Shown here: one piece after another, positions 26,407-35,076 of the stretch
Layout of the letters: each line of letters opens with the position of its first letter
Position numbering within the stretch: position 1 is the stretch's first letter
From: Halostella litorea
Lineage (GTDB): Archaea > Halobacteriota > Halobacteria > Halobacteriales > Natronoarchaeaceae
Assembly: GCF_004785955.1 (NCBI RefSeq)
Contig: NZ_SJER01000009.1
Span: 31,939 to 95,938, forward strand
Length of the DNA stretch: 64,000 nt
Direction of reading: 5' to 3'
Notes under the pieces: generated by a model
The model's database searches: none
What the model saw: only the letters and a program-made list of their open reading frames with translations
Told to the model about the DNA's origin: nothing
Made by a program: the position numbers and the translations under genes

Positions 26407-27537
26407 CTAGAACAGGTCTCGGATGTCAGGAACATTAGACAGGTCATCTACTAAGGAGCGCTTCCCGTTCCCACTTCCGACTGTGAGTTCTGGCTGTAGA
26501 TCAGATAGTAGCAAATAGAACTGATCTCCATCTCGCGCGAGTTGGACGTTATTACTTTCACGCAACTCACTTATTGATACGCGGATCGATTTTCCTGCAA
26601 TTCGAACACTAACGTCTCCCTGATCAACGTCTACCTCCGTTCCATCGGCATCATCCAACGTAATTGGGCCTCCATCAGTGAAGTCCTGATACGTGGGATA
26701 AGCAGCCGAGGTTTCATTTTCGCTGGCACGTTGCTTGATTGCAGACTCAACTAGTTCGTCCGGGTGCGGAGCTGCTTTGAGATTCAGGAACCCGTACCAA
26801 TACTTGGCGTAGTGTTGCGCACCTCCCTCCTGATACAGCTGTGCACTATCTTCGTCTATGTGCTCCTCGTATTTGTCGTACTTAGGGTAGACGACGCTTT
26901 TGTCCGTCTCTTCTTGGATAACGCGCTCGTTTTCGGTGAATACTGCTTCTGTGTCTTCGTGGTCGAGATCGATTTCGTGGGCGCCTTCTAAGTAGGGAGT
27001 TTTTAGAATCGCCGCGAAGGTTTCGTCGTACTCGCTGAATTGGGTATAGATGAGAAGGTCCGATACAGAGCGTGCTTCATTAAGGTAAAGCTGGGAAAGA
27101 GACTCTCCAACACTTTCGATGTCACTCCCATCTCGAACTCTTTCAAGTAATTCTACAGTCGTACGGTCCTCATCCTCAAGATTTACCGATGCACTACGAG
27201 CAGCATCCGTGAAGGAGTGGTTGCGAGCATTCTTCGTGTCGTCACTATTGTAACGTCGCCCGAGTGTGTCCCGCAGCATACTTGCGACGATCCGCTCGGC
27301 TTCTGCACCAGCGTCAGTAACTAGATCGTCTTCATCAAGCGTGCCAACAAGATCCGGGTTCGGATTTTCGATTTCTTCACCCATTTCGCAACTGAATACG
27401 GCAACAGACTCGACATCCACCATTTTTTGTAATTCAATAATAGCCGTGGTCAAATGTCTATCGGAGAAGATGACATATTGTGACCACAATCTCAATCCCC
27501 CGAGATATGTGTATAGCGGCATATAGTTTATTCCCAC
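26407..27537 (-). CDS. Protein of unknown function, first gene of the AddAB-like operon
   Basis: 376 residues from the ATG at 27537; a second start at 27423 (MVDVESVAVFS) would give 338. The frame before 27423 still looks coding (LGGLRLWSQYVIF), so I keep the longer version. The protein is acidic, with a mixed alpha/beta pattern and a C-terminal domain (SVRIAGKSIRVSIS onward). The overall order faintly recalls nucleoid-associated NdpA/YejK proteins, but the likeness is too weak to use. Its stop is 9 bases from the membrane-protein start, so both are surely co-transcribed. It would be the first gene of the four-gene cluster. Confidence 0.6.
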   Translation of the reverse strand: MGINYMPLYTYLGGLRLWSQYVIFSDRHLTTAIIELQKMVDVESVAVFSCEMGEEIENPNPDLVGTLDEDDLVTDAGAEAERIVASMLRDTLGRRYNSDDTKNARNHSFTDAARSASVNLEDEDRTTVELLERVRDGSDIESVGESLSQLYLNEARSVSDLLIYTQFSEYDETFAAILKTPYLEGAHEIDLDHEDTEAVFTENERVIQEETDKSVVYPKYDKYEEHIDEDSAQLYQEGGAQHYAKYWYGFLNLKAAPHPDELVESAIKQRASENETSAAYPTYQDFTDGGPITLDDADGTEVDVDQGDVSVRIAGKSIRVSISELRESNNVQLARDGDQFYLLLSDLQPELTVGSGNGKRSLVDDLSNVPDIRDLF

Positions 27538-27562
27538 TGCTCATTTCATCGCACAATTTTGC

Positions 27563-27599
27563 GTGGGTTTAGCAGACTGAATTGGTCTGCCCAACCCAC
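27563..27599. repeat. 15-bp imperfect inverted repeat upstream of the integrase
   Basis: Arms GTGGGTTTAGCAGAC (27563-27577) and GTCTGCCCAACCCAC (27585-27599) pair at 13 of 15 positions around a 7-base spacer. It lies between two divergent genes, about 145 bases before the integrase start. It may be a recombinase-binding or attachment site, or a regulatory stem-loop. Confidence 0.6.
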
Positions 27600-27742
27600 A
27601 AACTGATAAGGAATCCGACTGAAACGCTGAACGACTCGAATATGCCACTCTTAGAATCGCCATACTGGGCCGCGACCAGGTTTCTAACCGAATTCTGCAC
27701 CAATCCAATTTCGGACGGTCAAGCCCTCCAGAGATCGCTACA

Positions 27743-29050
27743 ATGAGTCGGTCGGATGCCGAGCAGGAGGGCAAGACCGACGCTGAGCGGGTGCCATCAT
27801 TCGATGGTGTCCGATGGACCTCGTGCTCGCTCGAGGACTTCACGGGCCTGTACTGGGACGAGATTGCCCCCTGCCTCGAAGCAGAGGGTATCGATCCGAG
27901 AGGCGAGAAGCCGACCCACCAGTGGTTTCGGGATCACGATGCGCGGTCATTCCTCGCGGCTCTCCGTCGCCATCACGACCGCTCATTCGGGGAGTTCTGG
28001 AACGAGGACCTCGAGCTCGGTGATGATGAAGAGGGCTACACATGGGCAACAACGGATGATGCAACAATCGACGCCCTTGAACAGTTCCTCAACCGGCGGA
28101 AATCACGATACAGCCTTGCGACGTCGTCCGTCGACGCGCTGCGAACGCGACTGAATCTCTACGTCCGTGCTTATCGAGAGGGAAATGGGACAGATGACCT
28201 CCTTACACCAATTCAACGAGATCAAGAGAATCCAGACTACGAAGCCGTTGACGCGTGCTATGCAGCATTCGACTGGTTGAACGAGGGAACTAAACGCGAA
28301 TACAGCGCCCAGACTCTCCAGCGTGTGCGGCGCGTCGTCGACGCCTGGTATCAGCATCTGGTCGGTCGACGGATCGCCTCGATGAACCCTGCGAGCGGCC
28401 TCTACGACGAATTCAAGTGGGAAGTCGAAGATTCCCCCACGCCTTCGCTTTCAGCGAATCAGATTCGGAAGTTGATGCAGGCGTCGGAGACAACACGAGA
28501 ACAGCTGCTCGTGGTGGCGTTAGCTGGCTGGGGACTTCGAGCGAGTGAGGTCGCCGCACTCCATGTATCGCAGTTCCACCGTGACGTTCCCGAAGACGAC
28601 ATCCCCTTCATCACGTTCGAGAGCCGCAAGAACGGGCCCGGTGAGGTGTCTCTCCTGTACGGAATGCACGTGCTCGACTCCCGAATCGACGAGCTAGCGG
28701 AAGACGATACGTGGACTGGATACCTATTCCCCTCCTCTCAGGGAGAAACGCCGTACGTGACCCGAGATACAATCCGGAATTGGTTCCAAAATCTTGCAAT
28801 AGAAGCAGATCTCCCCGAGCGGATCAAGGGTGAACGACCAAGTCCACAGCTCTGTCGTCGATTCTGGTACGATACCTATACAGCAGTCCTCGAAGGCGTT
28901 CTCGAAGGTGTCGACGAAATCGCTGCAGAGCAAGGTAGTAGCGATCCTCAGGTAGTGATGCAAAACTACCTATCTGACTCGCGTGCTCGCCGAGTCCGAC
29001 GAGAGTTCATGCGAGACCAACTTAACGCAGCCTTCGGAGAGAGAACGTAA
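27743..29050 (+). CDS. Tyrosine recombinase / integrase
   Basis: A 435-residue phage-integrase-family protein. The N-terminal half includes a SAM-like core-binding domain. The catalytic domain has Arg I in GLRASEVAAL (R266), the beta-hairpin Lys region (SRKNGPG), box II as PQLCRRFW (R372 or R373, with Gln instead of the usual His two or three residues before), and the nucleophile in QNYLSD (Y409). The set is near-complete, so the enzyme may be active. It stands at the junction between the defence island and the partition region, as expected for an element integrase or plasmid dimer resolvase. Confidence 0.82.
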   Translation: MSRSDAEQEGKTDAERVPSFDGVRWTSCSLEDFTGLYWDEIAPCLEAEGIDPRGEKPTHQWFRDHDARSFLAALRRHHDRSFGEFWNEDLELGDDEEGYTWATTDDATIDALEQFLNRRKSRYSLATSSVDALRTRLNLYVRAYREGNGTDDLLTPIQRDQENPDYEAVDACYAAFDWLNEGTKREYSAQTLQRVRRVVDAWYQHLVGRRIASMNPASGLYDEFKWEVEDSPTPSLSANQIRKLMQASETTREQLLVVALAGWGLRASEVAALHVSQFHRDVPEDDIPFITFESRKNGPGEVSLLYGMHVLDSRIDELAEDDTWTGYLFPSSQGETPYVTRDTIRNWFQNLAIEADLPERIKGERPSPQLCRRFWYDTYTAVLEGVLEGVDEIAAEQGSSDPQVVMQNYLSDSRARRVRREFMRDQLNAAFGERT

Positions 29051-29098
29051 CATCAACCCATCTGTCGAGCCATTCCAAATGTCTGTCCTCGGTTGGTG

Positions 29099-29498
29099 AC
29101 TGAATCAATGAGTCACAGAGTCACAGATTCAATGAAGTATTGATTTCTGGAAGTTAAGAATCAAAGAGTCCATGATCTATAGCGTCATTTGCCATCATGG
29201 AGAGAGCCAATTCACCGACTCATAGAATCATTGAGTCACTGAATCAGTGAGTGCCTGAAGCATTGAGTTGAGGACTCAGGAACACCAGACCTGCATCACG
29301 AAATTATTGAATCAATGAATCAGTGAAATCCCGACATTGTGAATCATTGAATCGGTGAGTCAATGATTCAAAGACAGTGCTCGAAAAAGAGATGATCATA
29401 ACTCTCAGCCCCTCAAACACCGATATCCGACAGATTCGCATTGAAAGAGATACAACTGAGTGTCTGACATGGATTTATGAGTCATTGATTCAATGATC
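29099..29498. repeat. TGAATCA-type repeat clusters: partition centromere and parA operator
   Basis: Five clusters of the heptamer TGAATCA/TGAGTCA/TGATTCA, spaced 8-9 bases within a cluster, lie at about 29099-29136, 29217-29252, 29307-29327, 29340-29372 and 29478-29498. The last abuts the parA start and sits just after a TTTAT box, where a bound protein would block transcription. A sixth short run begins at the stop codon of the next gene (30868). This is the arrangement of a parS-like centromere read by the partition proteins. Confidence 0.7.
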
Positions 29499-29503
29499 GA
29501 ACT

Positions 29504-30415
29504 ATGACCGAGTCACCTCGTGGATGGGGCGTCACACCATCGACTGGCATCCCCACGATCGCCTTCGGTAACCAGAAAGGCGGGACTGGAAAGACAACGG
29601 CAACGATCAACAGTGCCGCGGCGCTGGCCACTCGCGACCACGATGTTCTTGCAATCGATATGGACCCACAAGCCGACATGACGAAAGGGCTTGGTCTGGG
29701 TCCGGGCGACGACAACGATCCATCAAGCCCGAAGAACGAACTCCCCAACACACTAGTCACCGATGACGAGAACCTGCTAGACGTACTCGTCGACAATCCG
29801 CGCACGCACGATACTAGTCTTTCAGAGATCGTGATCGAAGCCGACGAGTACGACCATCTGAACTTCGACTTAATCCCCAGTCACAAGGACATGGGCCTTG
29901 CTCGAGATTGGATGGACGATGCGAATGCCCGTCTCTCGCTGAAGCTCGCCCTCGAAGAGATGGTTGACGACGGATATGATTACGATTTTATCTTAATCGA
30001 TTGCCCTCCCGACCTCTCAGTCCTGACGGACGCGGCGTTCATCGCGGCTCAGAACGTCTTCCTGGCTGCACAGACTCAAGCAACATCACGGGATGCACTC
30101 GACGATCTGTGGGACCAGCTGGAGTCCATCGAGGACAACCAGCAGATTGAGATCGCAATCGTCGGACTCCTGGCGAACATGTACCGGGACGACGGTCAGT
30201 CGCAAAAGTTCCTCAACTCCTTCGACGAGTCCTTCGCGTCAATGGCACCGATTTTCAAGCTCCCGATGCGAGTGGCAGTTCAGCGCGCGTGGGACAACGG
30301 ACGAGACATTTTCGAATGGGAAGACCCGAACGACCAACAAGTAGAGCAGGACCTCTTCCTAGAAGTTGCGGAGACGATGGAACGAGCGTTTGACAAAACG
30401 CAGGTGGAGGCGTAA
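29504..30415 (+). CDS. parA: ParA/Soj-family partition ATPase
   Basis: A 303-residue MinD/ParA protein. The deviant Walker A KGGTGKTT occupies 25-32, the A' segment is DMDPQADMTKGLG, and the Walker B segment is FILIDCPPDLS. This ATPase positions low-copy replicons before division. The gene is preceded by clustered heptad repeats up to its start codon and followed 2 bases later by a small acidic gene that would be its partner, giving a type I-like partition operon. The ATG at 29504 lies 26-30 bases from a TTTAT box. Confidence 0.88.
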   Translation: MTESPRGWGVTPSTGIPTIAFGNQKGGTGKTTATINSAAALATRDHDVLAIDMDPQADMTKGLGLGPGDDNDPSSPKNELPNTLVTDDENLLDVLVDNPRTHDTSLSEIVIEADEYDHLNFDLIPSHKDMGLARDWMDDANARLSLKLALEEMVDDGYDYDFILIDCPPDLSVLTDAAFIAAQNVFLAAQTQATSRDALDDLWDQLESIEDNQQIEIAIVGLLANMYRDDGQSQKFLNSFDESFASMAPIFKLPMRVAVQRAWDNGRDIFEWEDPNDQQVEQDLFLEVAETMERAFDKTQVEA

Positions 30416-30417
30416 GA

Positions 30418-30870
30418 ATGCCCCGGGGAATGGACGAGCGGTTCGAGGATCCCTCAGACGAGGTAGATGAGGAGGACGCGGTCGCAGACGAGGAGACCAC
30501 AGAGACGTCGGAGGAATCGGAAGAACAGGGTCGTGAAACTGCGGCAGCAACCGAGGATCGATCAGATCAGCAGAGAGCCGCATCCACGACTGATACTGAT
30601 TCGTCGACCAGTGAGGCAGGAGAGACAGATGACGAACCGCTGAACATCCGCGAAGATTGGGATTCAGCCACGATATACGTTGAGCCGGAGCAAAGCGAGG
30701 ACATCGAGATCACGTTCACTCGCCTGAAAAAGCAGCTCAAACGCGAGGACATCACGCTGGAGAAAAACAAGCACTTCTACCGCGGTGTTTTCGAGGTAGC
30801 GTTTGGCGAGCACCAGGAGGAAACGAAGGAGAAGATTCGCGAACTCGCCAAGGAAGACGTCGATCAGTGA
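30418..30870 (+). CDS. Small acidic partner of ParA (probable centromere-binding protein)
   Basis: A 150-residue protein. The first ~75 residues are low-complexity Glu/Asp/Thr/Ser and probably disordered. The second half is a basic-acidic mixed domain (from LNIREDWDS) with helices such as FTRLKKQLKREDITLEKNK. It follows parA with a 2-base gap and lacks ParB domains, so it fits the group of small ParB-replacing adaptors. Heptad repeats overlap its stop codon. The partner role is inferred from position. Confidence 0.65.
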   Translation: MPRGMDERFEDPSDEVDEEDAVADEETTETSEESEEQGRETAAATEDRSDQQRAASTTDTDSSTSEAGETDDEPLNIREDWDSATIYVEPEQSEDIEITFTRLKKQLKREDITLEKNKHFYRGVFEVAFGEHQEETKEKIRELAKEDVDQ

Positions 30871-31199
30871 ATCACAGATTCACAGAATCTCGAATGATGT
30901 GAGGTTTTTCCGGCATCGATATGAGGGACTCAGTATCGACCTCCTCTCCCCTTTGAACAGAAGTTGAGGCTGGTGTTCGCAGTGCATACGGTATTGGTGG
31001 TATCTGGATGCTGTTTCACGGTCGAAGAAAGTGACATCTAGCGCGCCATACTTGCCCCGATCGCACTCGCAAGCAGTCGCATGGAGCAGCCGCTACCAGA
31101 AACACATGGCAGGCGTCCTCTCAAAGGACCGCGCGGACGAGGATCATCTCAGTCGAAAATGGATTACTCACCACCGAGTAGCACGTGTTTTATATCAAG
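30871..31199. other. Intergenic region after the partition operon
   Basis: The first ~25 bases hold the last TGAATCA-type repeats. For the rest I see no gene with haloarchaeal composition; the 70-codon frame at 31031-31243 (plus) is Ser/His/Arg-rich and not believable. Confidence 0.4.
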
Positions 31200-31547
31200 T
31201 TACTTGGGATCAGTATCGTTGTTGTCCTCCGAATCTTGACTGATGTCTTTCTCCTCGTCAACCTTTTTTATAACATCTGCACCCCAGCCACCGCTCACTC
31301 TTCCGATTCCCTTTTGGATTTTACACCATTCCTTGAATGACCGACTGGGATCCGAAACAGGCGGTCTGGGATGACCGGTACGGGGAAACTCAACCGGGTT
31401 AACCCGGCCAGGCAAAAGGTCAATGCGGGAAGTAGGATCAAAGTCACCGTTCAAGATCTCCTCGAAGGTTTGATCAAGGACATCTTCCGGGACATCGTAT
31501 CGTGCAGTTGGCCGAAAACTTTCCAGATATTGAGCGTGTCATAGAAC
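31200..31547 (-). pseudogene. N-terminally truncated coding remnant of unknown function
   Basis: The minus-strand frame from about 31547 to the stop at 31200 has haloarchaeal amino-acid use (RYDVPEDVLDQTFEEIL, later GGWGADVIKKVDEEKD), but it begins after a stop codon and has no ATG. An in-frame TTG near 31452 is the only start-like codon. A second frame just upstream (EEFYDTLNIWKVFG) also looks coding, so a frameshift is likely. The region includes the 14-base palindrome CCGGGTTAACCCGG at about 31395. I do not recognise the parent gene. Confidence 0.4.
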
Positions 31548-31606
31548 TCTTCACATACTATGGTCAGTTTGAGTACTATTATAGCAGGTTACTTGCTTAG
31601 ATACGC

Positions 31607-31621
31607 GTGCACTAGGTGCAC
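31607..31621. promoter_or_regulatory. Operator-like palindrome 3' of the RHH gene
   Basis: GTGCACTAGGTGCAC, flanked by GC on the left and AACG on the right. It matches the element at 31861-31875 in 12 of 15 positions, in the same flanking context. It lies 16 bases beyond the RHH stop codon. Confidence 0.5.
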
Positions 31622-31636
31622 AACGTTTAGAACCGG

Positions 31637-31837
31637 TTAGAGTGTGCCCTTTCGTTTCCGAATAATGATTTCTCGCACCCGTTCAACGTGGTTCGTCTCG
31701 GATTGAACGAATGCTGTGAGGATGGCTTCGACGATCTCGGAGCGGCTGACTCCGAGATCGTCACACTCAGCGACCAGTTCATCCACTTCTCGCACGATCT
31801 CCTCGTCAACAGCGACTCCAAACTTCTCTTTCGCCAT
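31637..31837 (-). CDS. Ribbon-helix-helix (CopG-type) DNA-binding regulator
   Basis: Sixty-six residues with the MetJ/Arc fold pattern: a short N-terminal beta strand (KEKFGVAVD), helix A (EEIVREVDELVAEC), the turn DDLGVSRSE and helix B (IVEAILTAFVQSE). Such proteins bind palindromes as pairs of dimers. Two nearly identical 15-base palindromes bracket the gene; the one at 31861-31875 is 24-38 bases before the start codon, right on the core promoter, so autorepression is likely. It may control plasmid copy number or partition. No toxin gene is adjacent. Confidence 0.75.
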   Translation of the reverse strand: MAKEKFGVAVDEEIVREVDELVAECDDLGVSRSEIVEAILTAFVQSETNHVERVREIIIRKRKGTL

Positions 31838-31860
31838 AGCTACAACAAGCTAAGAACAGC

Positions 31861-31875
31861 GTGCACCAAGTGTAC
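31861..31875. promoter_or_regulatory. Operator-like palindrome over the RHH promoter
   Basis: GTGCACCAAGTGTAC lies 24-38 bases before the RHH start, where the BRE/TATA region should be. It pairs with the similar palindrome at 31607-31621. Confidence 0.55.
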
Positions 31876-31901
31876 GGCGCTTCCAATTCGTTACAGCTGA
31901 T

Positions 31902-33344
31902 TCAGCAAATCATGAGACCTCTTCTATGACACCCTCGATATTGGTTATCCAGTTCAGACTCTATGTAATCCAGGTAGAGCAGTGTCCCCAACCAATATCT
32001 CAGAACCTGGTCGAACTTCGACTCATTCAACGTGGAGATGCACTTGGTCCAGCCACTGCCCACGCTCATCCAGTCCACGATCTCTTCGTCGTGTTGTATC
32101 TCGTATCGGATGAATGAAGATGTGATCTCGGCCATAGCAGCATAGCAACTCCATAAAGCCCATTCTCCTGGTGGAGCCGCGTGTTCTCCGTTGCGTACGG
32201 TTAGTCCGACGACGATCTTTTCCTCATCGATATTGTCGGGATCTCCCTCAACCACTTTTTCGAGGATATTAGGGATATATTTGAGAGACAGAGAGATGTA
32301 AGGTCGGCCGAATCGTTCCGTTGGCCCTCGGCTTACTACGGATTGTGCGGCCCGCCAACCAAGGATTCGGGTCCCTGTTCCAGCGGTGTCCCATAGTTCG
32401 GCTTCAGCTGCTTCCTGAAGCATTTTACCGGATTCGTCTACCGCATCTTTCCGGACGTTCTCCCCTGTTGTTTCAAAATCTACGTTGCTGACGAGTTTGC
32501 CGAGGCCTTGTGAAGTGTGTGTTGCGACTGGTTCATGACTTTGTTCGACTGCGTTGCTTCCGATAGAGGATATCGTATCGACTGTTTCAGAACCTGCTTC
32601 ACCGAGATCTTCGTTGACCGTTTTTTCTCCTGCGCTCGGTAACCGATTGGTAGAGAGTTCTTCGAGTGAAATACCTAAAGGCGTATCTTCTTCTACTTGA
32701 TCTGTAGATATCTGTTTCAGAAGTTCTTCGACTTGGTTGTCGATTACGTCGAGGCCTTGTGTTGCGGCTGGTACGTCTCTGTCATCGATCGCTGAGCGCA
32801 CGATGGATACTGGGACGAGGAAAGGATCTGTTTCGGACGAGTCGGTGTCGGCGGCTTCTGCATCGGAGATTATCTGGTTTGGTGTGAGGTCTTGCTGGAC
32901 TCGTTTGATGATTCCTTCAGGCGTGGTTTGTTCGAGGGTGCGGTCGACGAAGAAGTACAGTACAGCGAATGAGGCAGCTGCGAGGCCGAGAGCGACTGAG
33001 GTCAAGAGTCTAAGGGTGAACGGGGATACGTGGGTGAATGCGAGTAGGCCGATGATGTCGGCTGCGAGTGAGGCTGCGAAGATTCCGACTGTTTTCTTGT
33101 ATGCTCTGTCAGTTCTGAACAGGTCGGCTAACCTGGTGGAGTACCTAGATGTGGAGAGTTGGATCCCGAGGATTACAACGGAGAAGACGATGGCGAAGAC
33201 TGCTGCCTGGATTGATGCCAGTGTTGAGAGGACTTGCTGGCCGTTCCCTGAGAGATTGTAGTTGGTGAGTTCTGCTGCGAGTATTGAGGTCCCAGCGACG
33301 ACAGCGAAGATAGCTGGGACCGGCCACCGTAACGTTTCTCTCAT
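31902..33344 (-). CDS. DUF2254-like membrane protein
   Basis: A 480-residue protein with four hydrophobic segments in the first ~135 residues (IFAVVAGTSILAAEL, AAVFAIVFSVVILGIQL, VGIFAASLAADIIGLLAF, LLTSVALGLAAASFAVLYFF) and the phrase GIQLSTSRYSTRLADLF, typical of DUF2254 proteins (QLxSSQYSPRLLxxF). The remaining 340 residues are soluble and acidic. Function of the family is unknown. It is transcribed away from the neighbouring nuclease-like gene, with a 106-base shared promoter region. Codon use is AT-richer than the surrounding replicon genes. Confidence 0.65.
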   Translation of the reverse strand: MRETLRWPVPAIFAVVAGTSILAAELTNYNLSGNGQQVLSTLASIQAAVFAIVFSVVILGIQLSTSRYSTRLADLFRTDRAYKKTVGIFAASLAADIIGLLAFTHVSPFTLRLLTSVALGLAAASFAVLYFFVDRTLEQTTPEGIIKRVQQDLTPNQIISDAEAADTDSSETDPFLVPVSIVRSAIDDRDVPAATQGLDVIDNQVEELLKQISTDQVEEDTPLGISLEELSTNRLPSAGEKTVNEDLGEAGSETVDTISSIGSNAVEQSHEPVATHTSQGLGKLVSNVDFETTGENVRKDAVDESGKMLQEAAEAELWDTAGTGTRILGWRAAQSVVSRGPTERFGRPYISLSLKYIPNILEKVVEGDPDNIDEEKIVVGLTVRNGEHAAPPGEWALWSCYAAMAEITSSFIRYEIQHDEEIVDWMSVGSGWTKCISTLNESKFDQVLRYWLGTLLYLDYIESELDNQYRGCHRRGLMIC

Positions 33345-33450
33345 CTAACAGAGTCAATGACACTACGCTGTCTTCATACAACGGGTTTAGAGAAAGGTAG
33401 TTTGACAGAGCTGATGGGTCAGAACAATCATCAACCCGGAAACATACTTT

Positions 33451-35058
33451 GTGAGCATCATGGACTCTGATGCCGATATCTACGAAGTATTCAGAAGCGA
33501 CGAAAGCTGCAAAGAGAAGCTGCAGCAACTGGGGAACATCGTCGATAGCGGGACGATCGATCTCCACTTCTATACCAAGATTATCGAGGGGTGCGGGGGT
33601 GAGGTCCCTCGGCTGGCATTCAAACGATTGAATGACTTGATCCGGAACCGAGAGATACTGGTGAGGGATCTAGATTCTGCTCTACGAGCTGCCGGGAAAT
33701 CGGACCCTGACCTTGCACAAGGGTATATGAACAAGTGGCTTGACGAGGAGGAGTACTCGACTGGCTACGTTTCAGGCTACATTCCTCACGTCTACTGGAA
33801 TCACACGGATCTGCTTCAGCAAGAGCTGCAGAAGTGGTACAGTGATTCACCACTAGTATTTGAGAAAGCTGTAGAACGAACTCTCGAAGCATACTACCGG
33901 GTCTGCAGAACAGATGGAGACCTTAATGGTCGGGACAGCGAACTTCTATCGACCCTGAAGGATATCGCAGAGGACGAAGACATTGATCCAGAGCAGGCAG
34001 TGAAATCCGTCTCTAAGGACAGCGACTTACTGCGGGCTGATAACATTCTCAAGGACCTTCAGAACCTGCCGTCCAACCTCGATTCATACGGTCTTGGAAT
34101 TGATTACGACCAAGTCCGGAGTAACGCCGATGACTATCCTTTCCTGATCGGTATTCTGGGCGAGGACTGGATTGATGATCTTCAGTCACAGGGGACACAC
34201 AGTCTCGCCCGCTTCCTCTCACACGATATCCCCCGGGAAGATGTGTATCGGTTTTTGAGAGCCGACCAGAATCTCGATATCAAGACACGGAACGATCTGG
34301 AATCGATCCACTTCTTATCGTACCTGGATCACTGCTGTGAGTCACTCTACGACAACCACGACCCGACAGAATCCCTTGGAGACGACCTTATCAACCGGCA
34401 GCAGTACGAGGACACGGTGACCGAGATACAAACATCAAACGCACTTCGACGAGAGTTCGTCGACAGTGACGTGGTTATTGAGGAATCAGTTGCTGGAAGA
34501 AAGCCGGATCTGAAAGTCGATCTCGACGACGACACTATCTGGATAGAGGTAACCCATACCCGTCGAACCACAGAAGCACGGCTTAATAGCGTCTTCTCAG
34601 CCTCCGGCGGAATAGCTAGCAATGTCCGAAGAAAGGTAACTGAAAAAACCAGAGGTCAGATAACAGATATCAAAGAGGAGGAACCGGACGACTTGACAAT
34701 GCTCGTGTTGAAGAACGAGTTTTCAGCTATCGACAATCACCATGTCCGGGAGTACGCCGAAGGCGGCCATATCATGGTTCTCGAGGAAGGAGCGGACAAT
34801 CCGGCGTTGGTGCGTGGTAAACCGGTCGCTGTCCAGGATACGGAGCAGTTCGGAAACAACAACATCGAGGATCTTGATCTCTTGGTCAATTTCGAGCTTT
34901 CGGGAGGTCTGAATGCGCCGTATATCGAGGGCCAGGTGTTCTGCTTCAACCCAGATATAGGCGAGAATTTGTTGAAGCGTCTGGGTGAGGCCTTCAATGC
35001 TGGAGACCGAGTATTTACTTCAAATCTTACTACCGATGACGAAGAATTAGACGACTGA
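33451..35058 (+). CDS. Large protein with PD-(D/E)XK-like nuclease motif
   Basis: A 535-residue protein. The first ~300 residues are helical and acidic without a recognised motif. The C-terminal part has a restriction-endonuclease-like core: RKPDLKVD with D353, then IWIEVTH with E366-V-T368, followed by a basic helix (NVRRKVTEKTRGQI). The ExT variant replaces the usual ExK but is known in some members of the superfamily. Next to a DUF2254-like membrane gene and a split membrane gene, it could belong to a small defence module. Activity and target are inferred only. Confidence 0.55.
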   Translation: MSIMDSDADIYEVFRSDESCKEKLQQLGNIVDSGTIDLHFYTKIIEGCGGEVPRLAFKRLNDLIRNREILVRDLDSALRAAGKSDPDLAQGYMNKWLDEEEYSTGYVSGYIPHVYWNHTDLLQQELQKWYSDSPLVFEKAVERTLEAYYRVCRTDGDLNGRDSELLSTLKDIAEDEDIDPEQAVKSVSKDSDLLRADNILKDLQNLPSNLDSYGLGIDYDQVRSNADDYPFLIGILGEDWIDDLQSQGTHSLARFLSHDIPREDVYRFLRADQNLDIKTRNDLESIHFLSYLDHCCESLYDNHDPTESLGDDLINRQQYEDTVTEIQTSNALRREFVDSDVVIEESVAGRKPDLKVDLDDDTIWIEVTHTRRTTEARLNSVFSASGGIASNVRRKVTEKTRGQITDIKEEEPDDLTMLVLKNEFSAIDNHHVREYAEGGHIMVLEEGADNPALVRGKPVAVQDTEQFGNNNIEDLDLLVNFELSGGLNAPYIEGQVFCFNPDIGENLLKRLGEAFNAGDRVFTSNLTTDDEELDD

Positions 35059-35076
35059 GAGTAACTAGGACGCCGC

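Noticed and set aside
29099..29498. CRISPR array
   Set aside because: The repeat unit is only 7 bases with 1-2 base spacing inside clusters and irregular gaps; no cas genes nearby.
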